From Candidatus Bathyarchaeota archaeon (GTDB taxonomy: Archaea > Thermoproteota > Bathyarchaeia > Bathyarchaeales > Bathyarchaeaceae), in assembly GCA_029881555.1 (NCBI GenBank), contig JAOUMI010000017.1, forward strand, positions 1-11,041: DNA of 11,041 bases, given 5' to 3'. The notes under the pieces were generated by a model that saw only the letters and a list, made by a program, of their open reading frames with translations, had not been told where the DNA came from and made no database searches. The number at the start of each line of letters is the position of its first letter. Positions within the stretch are counted from its first letter, which is position 1. Position numbers and translations under genes: made by a program. Shown in pieces: positions 1 through 6,799 of the stretch.

Positions 1-8
1 TTGAGATC

Positions 9-641
9 TTACTGGTTAGAAGGAGACCAGCGAAATAGGCGTTTGAATAATCGCTCTGCAATCTCCAGATCTTCAGGTCTGTTGACGTTCACGGCAATTT
101 CCTCCATATCAATAACGAGCTTTTCCTCCTCCAGTTCTGCTTCATCAATCCTTCTCGCGTCAATCACGTTTAACCCCGCCGGAACTAGCTGCCTTCCTCT
201 CATCTCAAAGACATAATCCACTTTCAGGCCTAGTCTCTCCCGTGTTTCCGCTGGAACCACAACCGCCAAAGCAGTTTTGCCACACTGCTCGTAAGACTCT
301 ATGACTCTGTCGACAATTTCGCCTGAGAGCAGTGGAAGATCTGCTGAAACCGTTACAACTGTGCTCAGCTCAAGCCTTTTGACGGCGTATTTTGTGTCAG
401 ATATGAAGTCTTTTCCTGGTGTTTCTAAAATCTTAACCGAGAGCTTTTTCACTGTTCTGGCGGTTTTAGGCGTGTGTTTGCTTACGGCAACTACGATTTC
501 GTCTACTTTGCTGGCGTTTTTTAGGGCGTTTAATATATGCTCAATCATTGGTTTGCCGCCAACCTTGAGTAGCGGTTTTTCTTCTTGAAGTTTCATGCGG
601 GTACCTTTGCCGCCAGCCATTACAAGCGCGGTTACGCCCAT
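9..641 (-). CDS. cobY: GTP:adenosylcobinamide-phosphate guanylyltransferase (CobY)
   Basis: Archaeal replacement for the transferase activity of bacterial CobU: it transfers GMP from GTP to adenosylcobinamide phosphate, giving AdoCbi-GDP, the activated corrinoid used by CobS. Seen in the sequence (210 residues): an N-terminal nucleotidyltransferase signature MAGGKGTRM at residues 8-16, a KPLL segment at 22-25 followed by GGKPMIEH at 28-35, and SADLPLL at 99-105, where Asp101 would bind the metal as in other GT-A-fold nucleotidyltransferases. The ATG at 641 lies 10 bases inside the end of cobS, so the two are probably translationally coupled. The length is close to that usual for CobY. MobA or sugar-phosphate nucleotidyltransferases share the same fold, but the position directly after cobS and cobT makes CobY much the better call. 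It is the last operon gene inside the window; only 8 bases follow its stop. Confidence 0.9.
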   Translation of the reverse strand: MGVTALVMAGGKGTRMKLQEEKPLLKVGGKPMIEHILNALKNASKVDEIVVAVSKHTPKTARTVKKLSVKILETPGKDFISDTKYAVKRLELSTVVTVSADLPLLSGEIVDRVIESYEQCGKTALAVVVPAETRERLGLKVDYVFEMRGRQLVPAGLNVIDARRIDEAELEEEKLVIDMEEIAVNVNRPEDLEIAERLFKRLFRWSPSNQ

Positions 642-1384
642 TTTGTCGCCGCCAAGATCATTATTAATGAAGCCATGCGGGCGAGTTCATTCGTTGCTCC
701 CATCACGTCGCCTGTTATGCCTTTAAAATGCCTGTTTGAAACTCCAACCATAACTAAGGCGGTGGCTAAACCCGCGACTACTGCAGCAAAACCTACAATT
801 CGTTGCAGAGGTATCGCTATGCCCAGTGAGACAATGAGGGCGACTGTCAAGCGAAGATTCCGATGCTGACCATGCATGGCGTTAACGAAATATGTGTTCA
901 TTCCGTTATGAGCAGATTTTCCAACCCAAATTCCAATCACCATGGCGAGTTTAGCTGAGACCTCGGATACGATCAGACTTTGAATGACTATTCCCATACT
1001 CAATCCTGCAATGCACAAAGCGGTTGTCAAGATGGTTATCAAACCAAGAGTTAAGCCACCTGTTCCTGTCAGCTGATCGTGCATGACCTCAATTTTCTTC
1101 TCTGGTGAACCTTGATACATTATGCCGTCTCCGAAATCCAGCAGTCCATCCGTGTGGTGGAGCCCAGTGATTAATAAGACGACGCTCAGCGTCAGGACTC
1201 CGACTATCAAGGCTGAGAGCACATGGGAAAGAAGCCAGCCACACAGTCCCGCCAATAAGCCGACAAGTGCTCCTACTGCTGGAAAGAGATACATGTAATT
1301 TGCTGCGTCTGTTAGGCAGTCTGGGTCCATGCCCACCGGGATAACGGTGAGAAAAGATATCAGATTCTTTATTTCCTTGAACAT
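632..1384 (-). CDS. cobS: Adenosylcobinamide-GDP ribazoletransferase (cobalamin synthase CobS)
   Basis: Integral membrane enzyme that condenses AdoCbi-GDP with alpha-ribazole or its 5'-phosphate, releasing GMP and closing the nucleotide loop of the cobamide. The 250-residue protein begins MFKEIKNLISFLTVIPVG, the usual CobS opening. It carries the family signature LHHTDGLLDFGDG at residues 75-87, with acidic residues expected to hold the metal, followed by a KIEVMHDQLTGTGG stretch at 97-110. The rest is a series of hydrophobic helices, about six or seven membrane spans by eye. The start lies 9 bases after the cobT stop; a GTGAT ribosome-binding match sits inside the end of cobT, 8 bases upstream of the ATG. 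Its stop overlaps the cobY start. The length is typical of the family, and nothing looks truncated. Confidence 0.95.
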   Translation of the reverse strand: MFKEIKNLISFLTVIPVGMDPDCLTDAANYMYLFPAVGALVGLLAGLCGWLLSHVLSALIVGVLTLSVVLLITGLHHTDGLLDFGDGIMYQGSPEKKIEVMHDQLTGTGGLTLGLITILTTALCIAGLSMGIVIQSLIVSEVSAKLAMVIGIWVGKSAHNGMNTYFVNAMHGQHRNLRLTVALIVSLGIAIPLQRIVGFAAVVAGLATALVMVGVSNRHFKGITGDVMGATNELARMASLIMILAATKWA

Positions 1385-1393
1385 CCCGCTGTA

Positions 1394-2494
1394 TCACTTT
1401 GATCCTACTAGTTGCTCGTAGTTTCTTTCAATTTCTCTAAGTAAAGTTTCTTTTGTTACGGAACCCCCCGACTTCATCATCGCGGCTATGGCTGCTCCTC
1501 CGGCTCCAACTCCTTCCTTCACCACACCTGCCTCGTACGCCTTCAAACCATCAAATCTGGACTGACTGAAGTCCAGGTCCGCGGCAAGTATCGGGACATC
1601 AGCGATCTGGGTAACTATTCCTTTCAAGTCAGCTGTCTTATCGAGTATGATCCATCTAGTGGTTCCAATCGCCACATTGTCTAACACGGCACGTTTCAGC
1701 GCCTTGACGACAGCTAGAACAGCGCTCATTTGGGTTCCGCCAGCCATTAGAACCGGAACTTTGCTAGCCGCTCCCATGACTAACCCTGCGAAGGCAGGCA
1801 CCATGGGGTCGCCAACACATGATATTGCCTTCACCGGATCGCTTACGAAAGCACCGAACTCCGCACCTAACGCCTTCAATCCTGCTTCAACGGTGTTAAT
1901 CTTAAGTTCATGAGGGTTGCCCGGCATGCTGCTGCTAACCTTCCCTCTAGCATCCACACCCATGGCTAACAGAACACCGAGCGCAGTTGTTGTGCCACCT
2001 GGAATGCTTTCCCCAATTACAAGACAATCAGCGGTTCCAGCCAAGTTTTCTCCGGCGATTATTGCTTTCTGTATGACTTCTTTGACATTTTCCACAGCCT
2101 TTCCTGTTCTTATGTCCCTTCCAGGTTTTCCTCCCAAATCTAAGAAAGGTACATGAGGGTTTACCTTCAACCCACCGCTAGCTACGAGGGCAGGTATATT
2201 AGCAAGCTTAAGTGCCGACATAGTGATTATGGCGGGTGTCGGTATTCCCTCAGGGGTCACCGGCACGCCCGAAATACATTTGCATCTTCCGAGAAGAAGA
2301 AGCTCAACATCTGCAGGTGGTGTATAATCGGTCAGCTCCGGAAACTTTCCAGCGGCAGATATGCTTGGAATCTTCGCCGTTTCTGTAGTCCCTATTGCAC
2401 AGATGAATAGCGGGTTCTTCCCCTCTAACCGCCTTAAGAACGATTCACCTTTAGTTTCTCTGTGAAACAGTATTATGTCGTAAATTTTCCTCAT
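1394..2494 (-). CDS. cobT: Archaeal-type CobT, nicotinate-nucleotide-dependent phosphoribosyltransferase
   Basis: Activates the lower-ligand base by transferring phosphoribose from nicotinate mononucleotide, giving the alpha-ribotide that CobS attaches. The 366-residue protein matches the archaeal CobT branch rather than the shorter-spaced bacterial enzyme. Visible landmarks are AIGTTETAKIPSISAAG at 33-49, ASGGLKVNPHVPFLDLGGKPGRD at roughly 105-127, IGESIPGGTTTALGVL at 160-175, SSSMPGNPHELK at 187-198, AGGTQMSAVLAV at 251-262 and KEGVGAGGAA at 326-335. By analogy with the GEGSG segment of bacterial CobT, Glu327 is the likely catalytic base; this is inference. The ATG at 2494 is supported by AAGGTGA eight bases upstream. 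The gene begins 21 bases after the PP-loop ATPase gene ends. Which base it activates cannot be read from the sequence. Confidence 0.92.
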   Translation of the reverse strand: MRKIYDIILFHRETKGESFLRRLEGKNPLFICAIGTTETAKIPSISAAGKFPELTDYTPPADVELLLLGRCKCISGVPVTPEGIPTPAIITMSALKLANIPALVASGGLKVNPHVPFLDLGGKPGRDIRTGKAVENVKEVIQKAIIAGENLAGTADCLVIGESIPGGTTTALGVLLAMGVDARGKVSSSMPGNPHELKINTVEAGLKALGAEFGAFVSDPVKAISCVGDPMVPAFAGLVMGAASKVPVLMAGGTQMSAVLAVVKALKRAVLDNVAIGTTRWIILDKTADLKGIVTQIADVPILAADLDFSQSRFDGLKAYEAGVVKEGVGAGGAAIAAMMKSGGSVTKETLLREIERNYEQLVGSK

Positions 2495-2515
2495 ATTTTC
2501 TTCACCTTACTATGA

Positions 2516-3199
2516 TTATCGTTTTTCTTCAATCTCATATCTGGAGATGTCTAATAGCCAGTATTTCCAATATCCCTCTTTCAGCACCTTTCTATTATCT
2601 AATATCTTTACACGCCTTTTGAAAAAGGGACCATCCGTAACCAGCGTATGGTACTCGCCCAATTCGCCGCAGATGTGAATGTTACGTTTGCTTTGGAGCT
2701 TTCGCAAATCCTCTAAAAAACTCCTATCGACTTTCCTTCCCAACCACTCTTCTCCAAACAAATCTGCTTTGACGTTGATCACGATCGCCTCGAAGCCTTC
2801 ATCTATGAAGTCGGTGAGGATGTGTTCAGGGTCAAGACCCCAAAGGGGCTCCATGGGTATGATGCCCACCTCGCTACATACTCGATTCACCCAATCCTTA
2901 TGCTCTTGGATGTCGATGTCGCCGAAAACCGCGCCTTCTATACCCATTTGTTTCAACTTCATCATAGCAGTCTTAAACCCCTCTTCATACGTGTCCCAAG
3001 TAACTTCTCTTTGAATGATGGGGATTCCAATCGCTTGCGATTGAGCAACTATCAACTTGGGGTCTAATCCATGGGACATGCATCTTTCCTCCTTAGACAC
3101 GAAATTTAAAAGGTGAGAGACCTCGAACCCGTCTAACATCGCCGTATAGCAGGCAAAACAGCTCTCTTTGCCACCACTCCACGACGCGACAACCTTCAT
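2516..3199 (-). CDS. Dph6-family PP-loop ATPase embedded in the cobamide operon
   Basis: Adenine-nucleotide alpha-hydrolase (PP-loop) protein of the family that includes diphthine-ammonia ligase Dph6 and MJ0570-related proteins. Such enzymes adenylate a carboxylate or similar group and let an amine or ammonia displace AMP. Seen in 227 residues: the PP-loop SGGKES at 8-13, CMSHGLD at 40-46, FGDIDIQEH at 92-100, and the C-terminal family signature CGELGEYHTLVTDGP at 177-191. The ATG at 3199 follows a strong GGGGATGATC ribosome-binding match four bases upstream. It lies 21 bases after btuD and 21 before cobT, clearly inside the operon. As I recall, canonical archaeal Dph6 has an ESYMFH-like segment where this protein reads RCMSHG. 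That suggests a paralogous branch, so I leave the symbol blank. A corrinoid-related amidation role is only a guess from context. Confidence 0.78.
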   Translation of the reverse strand: MKVVASWSGGKESCFACYTAMLDGFEVSHLLNFVSKEERCMSHGLDPKLIVAQSQAIGIPIIQREVTWDTYEEGFKTAMMKLKQMGIEGAVFGDIDIQEHKDWVNRVCSEVGIIPMEPLWGLDPEHILTDFIDEGFEAIVINVKADLFGEEWLGRKVDRSFLEDLRKLQSKRNIHICGELGEYHTLVTDGPFFKRRVKILDNRKVLKEGYWKYWLLDISRYEIEEKR

Positions 3200-3220
3200 A
3201 AACGATCATCCCCTCAAAAA

Positions 3221-4579
3221 TCAGATGCTTTCGACGTCGTCCATCTCATCGCCTTTATGAGAATTTGTTTCAGGTTTTAAATGGCCGGGAATTTTGGTTG
3301 AAGGCTCTTTTGCTATTTTCAGTTTGTCGTCTGATATATCGAGTAGGGATAGGAGTTCATCTTGGTTCCTAACAAATGTCGCTCCTTTGCTTTTCAATTC
3401 CGTTAGGTGTTTCTTTGCTTTCCCTTTGGTGAAATCTCTTTGTTCGATAGGCACTTCTTCTATAACGAATGTTGGGTTTCCTCTTTTTAGGGCCTCCTTT
3501 GCTGCTTCTAAGTTTCGCAAATTACCGTAGCCAAAAGGAACTGCTGTTAACACAACAGCGCTAGCCTTACTTATCATCTCCAAGTTGGCCCTGTGAGTTT
3601 CTTCAGTTATCGGGGAGAATGGAGCCTCGCTTGTGACTGGTATTTTCAATAACCGTGCTGTCTCATAGTCTGTGTCTAACACGTTAAGAACGCCCGCGGT
3701 AACGTTGTAGCCTTCATTCACGAGAATCTTCATAAGTGTGGTTCCTGTCCCTGCTCCGCATATCAGGTGAACCGAAAGGTTTCTAGACGAGAGAGGCTTC
3801 GGCATTGAAACAGGCATAACATAAAGGCAATCGGTGATGGAATGCCTTTTCACCATGGCGTCAACCTGAAAGACACTTCTAATATTCTCGCTGGTTAAAA
3901 CAGCGTCCAGATTGCCAGCGGAAACTATTTTTCCACCCTTCAGCAGAATGGCGGAATCGCAGTACCGTGCAGCCAAGTTAAAGTCGTGGAAAACCGCCAA
4001 AACTATTAGTCCTTTCTTTGTGCAAAGTTCTTTCAGGAGATCCATTATTTCCAATTGATTATTGATGTCTAAATGAACCGTTGGTTCATCTAAAAGCAGA
4101 ATCTTCGGCTCTTGAGCCAAGGCGCGAGCAATTATGACGCGCTGTCTTTCTCCACCGCTAAGCTCGTTTATGGGTCTCTCCTTCAGGTGCCACGTGTTCG
4201 TGAGCTCCATGGCCCCTCTGGCTATGGCTATATCCTTCTCGCTTTCCATCTGGAATCGGCTTAGATGAGGGTTGCGCCCCATTAGAACGATGTCTAACGC
4301 GGTAAAGTTAAAGGCTATGACGTTGTCTTGCGGAACAACCGCCATCTGTTTCGCAACGTCAACGCTTTTTAGAGTGTATATATTGACTTCATTTAGGAAG
4401 ATAACCCCTTTATGCGGTTTTAGTGTTCTGCTGATGCTCCTAAGCAAAGTGGTTTTCCCGGACCCGTTAGGTCCAAGGATGCCTGTGAAGTCTCGCTCTT
4501 TCACTGAGAAACGCACGTTTTCTAAGACCTTGACAGACCCATAATAGCAGTCAATGCCGTTGACAGTCAATATCACCAT
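3221..4579 (-). CDS. btuD: Corrinoid ABC transporter ATPase BtuD with C-terminal Rossmann-like extension
   Basis: Cytoplasmic ATPase of the BtuFCD-type importer, 452 residues against roughly 250-260 for a plain BtuD or FecE. Residues 1-240 are a complete ABC domain: Walker A GPNGSGKT at 36-43, Q-loop Gln84 in VVPQDN, signature LSGGERQ at 140-146, Walker B ILLLDEP at 160-166 with catalytic Glu165, and H-loop His198 in VFHDF. After a linker, residues 267-413 form a second alpha/beta domain starting SVHLICGAGTG, with a glycine-rich turn at 274-279, then VTAGVLN, EAPFSPITEE, TAVPFGYGNLRN and FVIEE. This looks Rossmann-like. It does not resemble CbiZ, the enzyme known to be fused to some BtuD proteins. 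The tail after 413 is polar and probably flexible. Similar extensions are familiar to me in archaeal B12-type transporter ATPases, but I know no assigned function. The gene starts 13 bases after the btuC stop. Confidence 0.88.
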   Translation of the reverse strand: MVILTVNGIDCYYGSVKVLENVRFSVKERDFTGILGPNGSGKTTLLRSISRTLKPHKGVIFLNEVNIYTLKSVDVAKQMAVVPQDNVIAFNFTALDIVLMGRNPHLSRFQMESEKDIAIARGAMELTNTWHLKERPINELSGGERQRVIIARALAQEPKILLLDEPTVHLDINNQLEIMDLLKELCTKKGLIVLAVFHDFNLAARYCDSAILLKGGKIVSAGNLDAVLTSENIRSVFQVDAMVKRHSITDCLYVMPVSMPKPLSSRNLSVHLICGAGTGTTLMKILVNEGYNVTAGVLNVLDTDYETARLLKIPVTSEAPFSPITEETHRANLEMISKASAVVLTAVPFGYGNLRNLEAAKEALKRGNPTFVIEEVPIEQRDFTKGKAKKHLTELKSKGATFVRNQDELLSLLDISDDKLKIAKEPSTKIPGHLKPETNSHKGDEMDDVESI

Positions 4580-4592
4580 GATCTTGCAACCT

Positions 4593-5669
4593 TCAGATGG
4601 CGTAACTCTCCTTCTTTTTGCGTAGGAGATAGATAAAAAAGGGTCCGCCTGAGAGCGCTGTAATCACGCCAACGGGTAGCTCGACTGGTGATACAATCAC
4701 CCGTGCCACGGCGTCGCAGATGACCAAGAAGAGTGCTCCTGCAATCATTGAGGTTGGCAGAAGTATACGATGATCGGGTCCGATCATGATTCTGGTTATG
4801 TGAGGGATTACTAAACCTATGAACGCTATTAGGCCGCTGATGGAGACCGCTGATGCTGTTACTAAGGATCCGAAAACCAGAAGCAACTTTTTCACCTTTT
4901 CAATGTCGACGCCTAAGTGTTGAGCTGTTTCTTCTCCGAGGGCAAGTATGTTGAGATCGCGAGCGTAAAAGTAGATGACCGCCGTGCCGAGGCAGATGAG
5001 AGGCAAGACAGCCCAGACATCCTTCCACTCTACATAAGAAAAGCCGCCCATAAGCCAGAACACTATAATGTGGAGCCTTTCACCAGCAATAACCTGTAAG
5101 ACGGCGACGATAGCAGATAAGAAAATGCTCACCGCCAACCCAGAAAGCAATAGCGTTGTTACCGGAACTCTTGATCCAACCCTCGAAATATTGTAGACTA
5201 TAAATACGGCTAGAAGAGAACCAGCGAAAGCTGAGATTGGTACAGTACTCAAGCTCAAAAGCGTGAAACCTATTCCGAGAACTATGGCGAGGGACGCTCC
5301 CACCGCCGCACCCGCTGAAACACCGAGTACGTAAGGGTCAGCCATAGGATTCTTAAAAATACCTTGGTACACAACTCCTGCAGCGGCGAGAGCAACACCG
5401 ACTAAAGCACCCGCTAGTATACGTGGCATCCGAATTTGAATGATTATTGTTTCTTCCACGTATGATACATTGGAGGAGTCCACCAGATTACCTAGAAATG
5501 GTATTCGCTTGGCTAGTATCTTCAGAACTGTGGGAAAAGGTATTTGTGCGAAGCCCACGTTCAATGATAAAACAATTGTAAGTATTAAGGCAACTGCTAA
5601 TATGATCACCATCAGCTTCCAACGAGAAACACGCTCGGAATAAGTAGTTTCGACGCCTTTTGCGCTCAT
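4593..5669 (-). CDS. btuC: Corrinoid ABC transporter permease BtuC (FecCD family)
   Basis: Membrane channel subunit of the corrinoid importer; two copies would form the translocation path with two BtuD subunits. The 358-residue protein has an N-terminal membrane span at about 18-40 and roughly ten hydrophobic helices in all. FecCD landmarks include the region around AAAGVVYQGIFKNPMADPY (Gln, Asn-Pro and Asp-Pro conserved), followed by VLGVSAGAAVG, the coupling-helix segment LGEETAQHLGVD that docks on the ATPase, FIGLVIPHITR, and a C-terminal ELPVGVITALSGGPFF. I chose the ATG at 5669. A TTG directly before it (5672) would add one residue, and a GGATGA element serves either start. It lies 25 bases after btuF and 13 before btuD. 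The sequence places it in the cobalamin/siderophore/heme permease family; the corrinoid assignment comes from the operon. Confidence 0.9.
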   Translation of the reverse strand: MSAKGVETTYSERVSRWKLMVIILAVALILTIVLSLNVGFAQIPFPTVLKILAKRIPFLGNLVDSSNVSYVEETIIIQIRMPRILAGALVGVALAAAGVVYQGIFKNPMADPYVLGVSAGAAVGASLAIVLGIGFTLLSLSTVPISAFAGSLLAVFIVYNISRVGSRVPVTTLLLSGLAVSIFLSAIVAVLQVIAGERLHIIVFWLMGGFSYVEWKDVWAVLPLICLGTAVIYFYARDLNILALGEETAQHLGVDIEKVKKLLLVFGSLVTASAVSISGLIAFIGLVIPHITRIMIGPDHRILLPTSMIAGALFLVICDAVARVIVSPVELPVGVITALSGGPFFIYLLRKKKESYAI

Positions 5670-5694
5670 CAATGCTTTTCATCCATATTATTCT

Positions 5695-6711
5695 CTAAAA
5701 AAGTTCGGGATGAACAAGCTCAGCCAGGGTCTCCAACGCGTCTACAATTCTGGGACCAGACCTAGAAACGATGTCTGCATCAATTGTGCATAGTCTATCA
5801 TTTTGCACAGCACTTATCGCTTCCCATCCAGGTCTTGCCTTCACCTGATCAAAGCTTATCCAGAAAGGCTGTCCAACTCCATGACCAAGCGGGAATATAA
5901 TTACGTCAGGGTTACATTCAATGATGGCCTCGGAGTTAGGCATGAAATAGTCTATAGTTTGGTCAGCAAAAATGTTGATCCCTCCAGCTTTTTCGATGAG
6001 TTCATGTTCCCAGCTTTCTGAACCAACGCTCCACAGCGGATCATACCAAATCTCGTAGTAGACTTTCGGCTTAGACGGGGCGTCAGCTACTTTGTTGACT
6101 ACAGCGTCGATTCTAAGTCTCAAATTGTTCACGAGTAAAGCAGCCTCGATGTCCTTGTTAGTTGCTCTACCCGCCAGTATAATGTTCTTAAGGATGTCAT
6201 CGATATTGTCAGGAGCCAACACAAAAACCTTGTATCCCATCCCCCTCAAAGTGTTAACGACCTCCTCTTGGGCGAATGCAGCAAAAATCAAGTCAGGCTC
6301 AAGGGCGACAATTGCTTCTATGTTTGGAGTCCAGTATTCTCCGACGCTTGTTAGGTTTCCAGCTTCAATCCAGGCTGAAAAATTATATGGATAGTTACAG
6401 TAGTCGGTAACGCCTACAACCTTATCGTCTGCTCCTATCGCAAATAGAATTTCAGTGTTACTTGGTGCAAGCGACACAATTCTATCTGGGTAGGATGTGA
6501 GATTTAGGACGTAGCCATAGTCGTCCACCAAAGTTAAGTTTCGATATTTGTAAAGTTCACTCTGTAAGTTGACGATGTCACTTTGTAAGACGCTGACTGT
6601 GGAATGCAAATCGGCATTTTGTCCCTCGTAATGTGCGTAGACATAAACTGCGGAGATAATAGAGATTATTGCGATAGCCGTCGCGATGTAGACAACGTAG
6701 TTAGATTTCAT
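5695..6711 (-). CDS. btuF: Membrane-anchored corrinoid-binding protein BtuF
   Basis: Extracytoplasmic substrate-binding protein (class III, helical-backbone type) that delivers corrinoids to BtuC. With the ATG at 6711 it has 338 residues: a hydrophobic anchor at 6-27, a three-heptad coiled coil at 35-56 (Leu35, Val39, Leu42, Ile46, Leu49, Leu53, Tyr56 in strict 4-3 spacing), then the binding domain from about residue 63. That domain shows YPDRIVSLAPSNTEILFAIG at 74-93, two EPDLIFA/NPDVIIF-type strands, and the SVGSESWEHELIEKAGGINIF region. No lipobox cysteine is visible, so it is probably held by the N-terminal helix. The frame stays open to 7068, but that extension has no binding-protein character and lies antisense to cobZ. 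GGTG lies seven bases before the chosen ATG. It is the first gene of the operon. Family-level similarity would also allow heme or siderophore; context favours corrinoid. Confidence 0.87.
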   Translation of the reverse strand: MKSNYVVYIATAIAIISIISAVYVYAHYEGQNADLHSTVSVLQSDIVNLQSELYKYRNLTLVDDYGYVLNLTSYPDRIVSLAPSNTEILFAIGADDKVVGVTDYCNYPYNFSAWIEAGNLTSVGEYWTPNIEAIVALEPDLIFAAFAQEEVVNTLRGMGYKVFVLAPDNIDDILKNIILAGRATNKDIEAALLVNNLRLRIDAVVNKVADAPSKPKVYYEIWYDPLWSVGSESWEHELIEKAGGINIFADQTIDYFMPNSEAIIECNPDVIIFPLGHGVGQPFWISFDQVKARPGWEAISAVQNDRLCTIDADIVSRSGPRIVDALETLAELVHPELF

Positions 6712-6719
6712 GAGCGAAC

Positions 6720-6756
6720 ACCAGCTTGGATGGTTTATCCAACCAACATATAAACA
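6720..6756 (-). promoter_or_regulatory. Predicted promoter of the btuF-cobY operon
   Basis: On the minus strand GTTTATATG (6755 to 6747) makes a good archaeal TATA box, preceded by an A-rich CCAAAAT stretch that could serve as the BRE. A start site about 26 bases downstream of the TATA centre would fall near 6724-6728, leaving a leader of about 14 bases that carries GGTG ahead of the btuF ATG at 6711. Assigned by eye; no transcript data. Confidence 0.5.
6726..6742. repeat. Perfect 6-bp inverted repeat at the predicted btuF start site
   Basis: TTGGAT (6726-6731) and ATCCAA (6737-6742) are perfect inverted copies with a 5-base spacer. A second, overlapping pair TGGTT (6731-6735) / AACCA (6741-6745) lies in the same stretch. 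It sits between the TATA element and the btuF start codon, where an archaeal repressor would block transcription. It could equally be a chance palindrome, since it is short. Confidence 0.4.
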
Positions 6757-6780
6757 TTTTGGAAAAACCTTATCAAAAAC
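6745..6780 (+). promoter_or_regulatory. Predicted promoter of cobZ
   Basis: The same TATA element read on the plus strand is ACATATAAAC (TATAAA at 6749-6754), preceded by AACCAAC as a weak BRE. A start about 26 bases on (near 6778) would leave a leader of about 22 bases before the GTG at 6800. The core TATA is nearly symmetrical, so one site may serve both divergent genes. Confidence 0.4.
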
Positions 6781-6799
6781 TTTCCCGAAAAAAGCCACG

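Noticed and set aside
1089..1397. Minus-strand 102-codon open frame overlapping the start of cobS
   Set aside because: It is a frame-shifted reading of the cobS and cobT junction, rich in Arg and Ser with no family features.
3221..3790. CbiZ (adenosylcobinamide amidohydrolase) as the fused domain of BtuD
   Set aside because: The segment starts with a glycine-rich Rossmann-like motif and lacks the CbiZ features I know, so I do not call it CbiZ.
6710..6799. N-terminal extension of cobZ from the ATG at 6710
   Set aside because: It would overlap the btuF start, cover the predicted TATA element and add 30 residues unlike the family.
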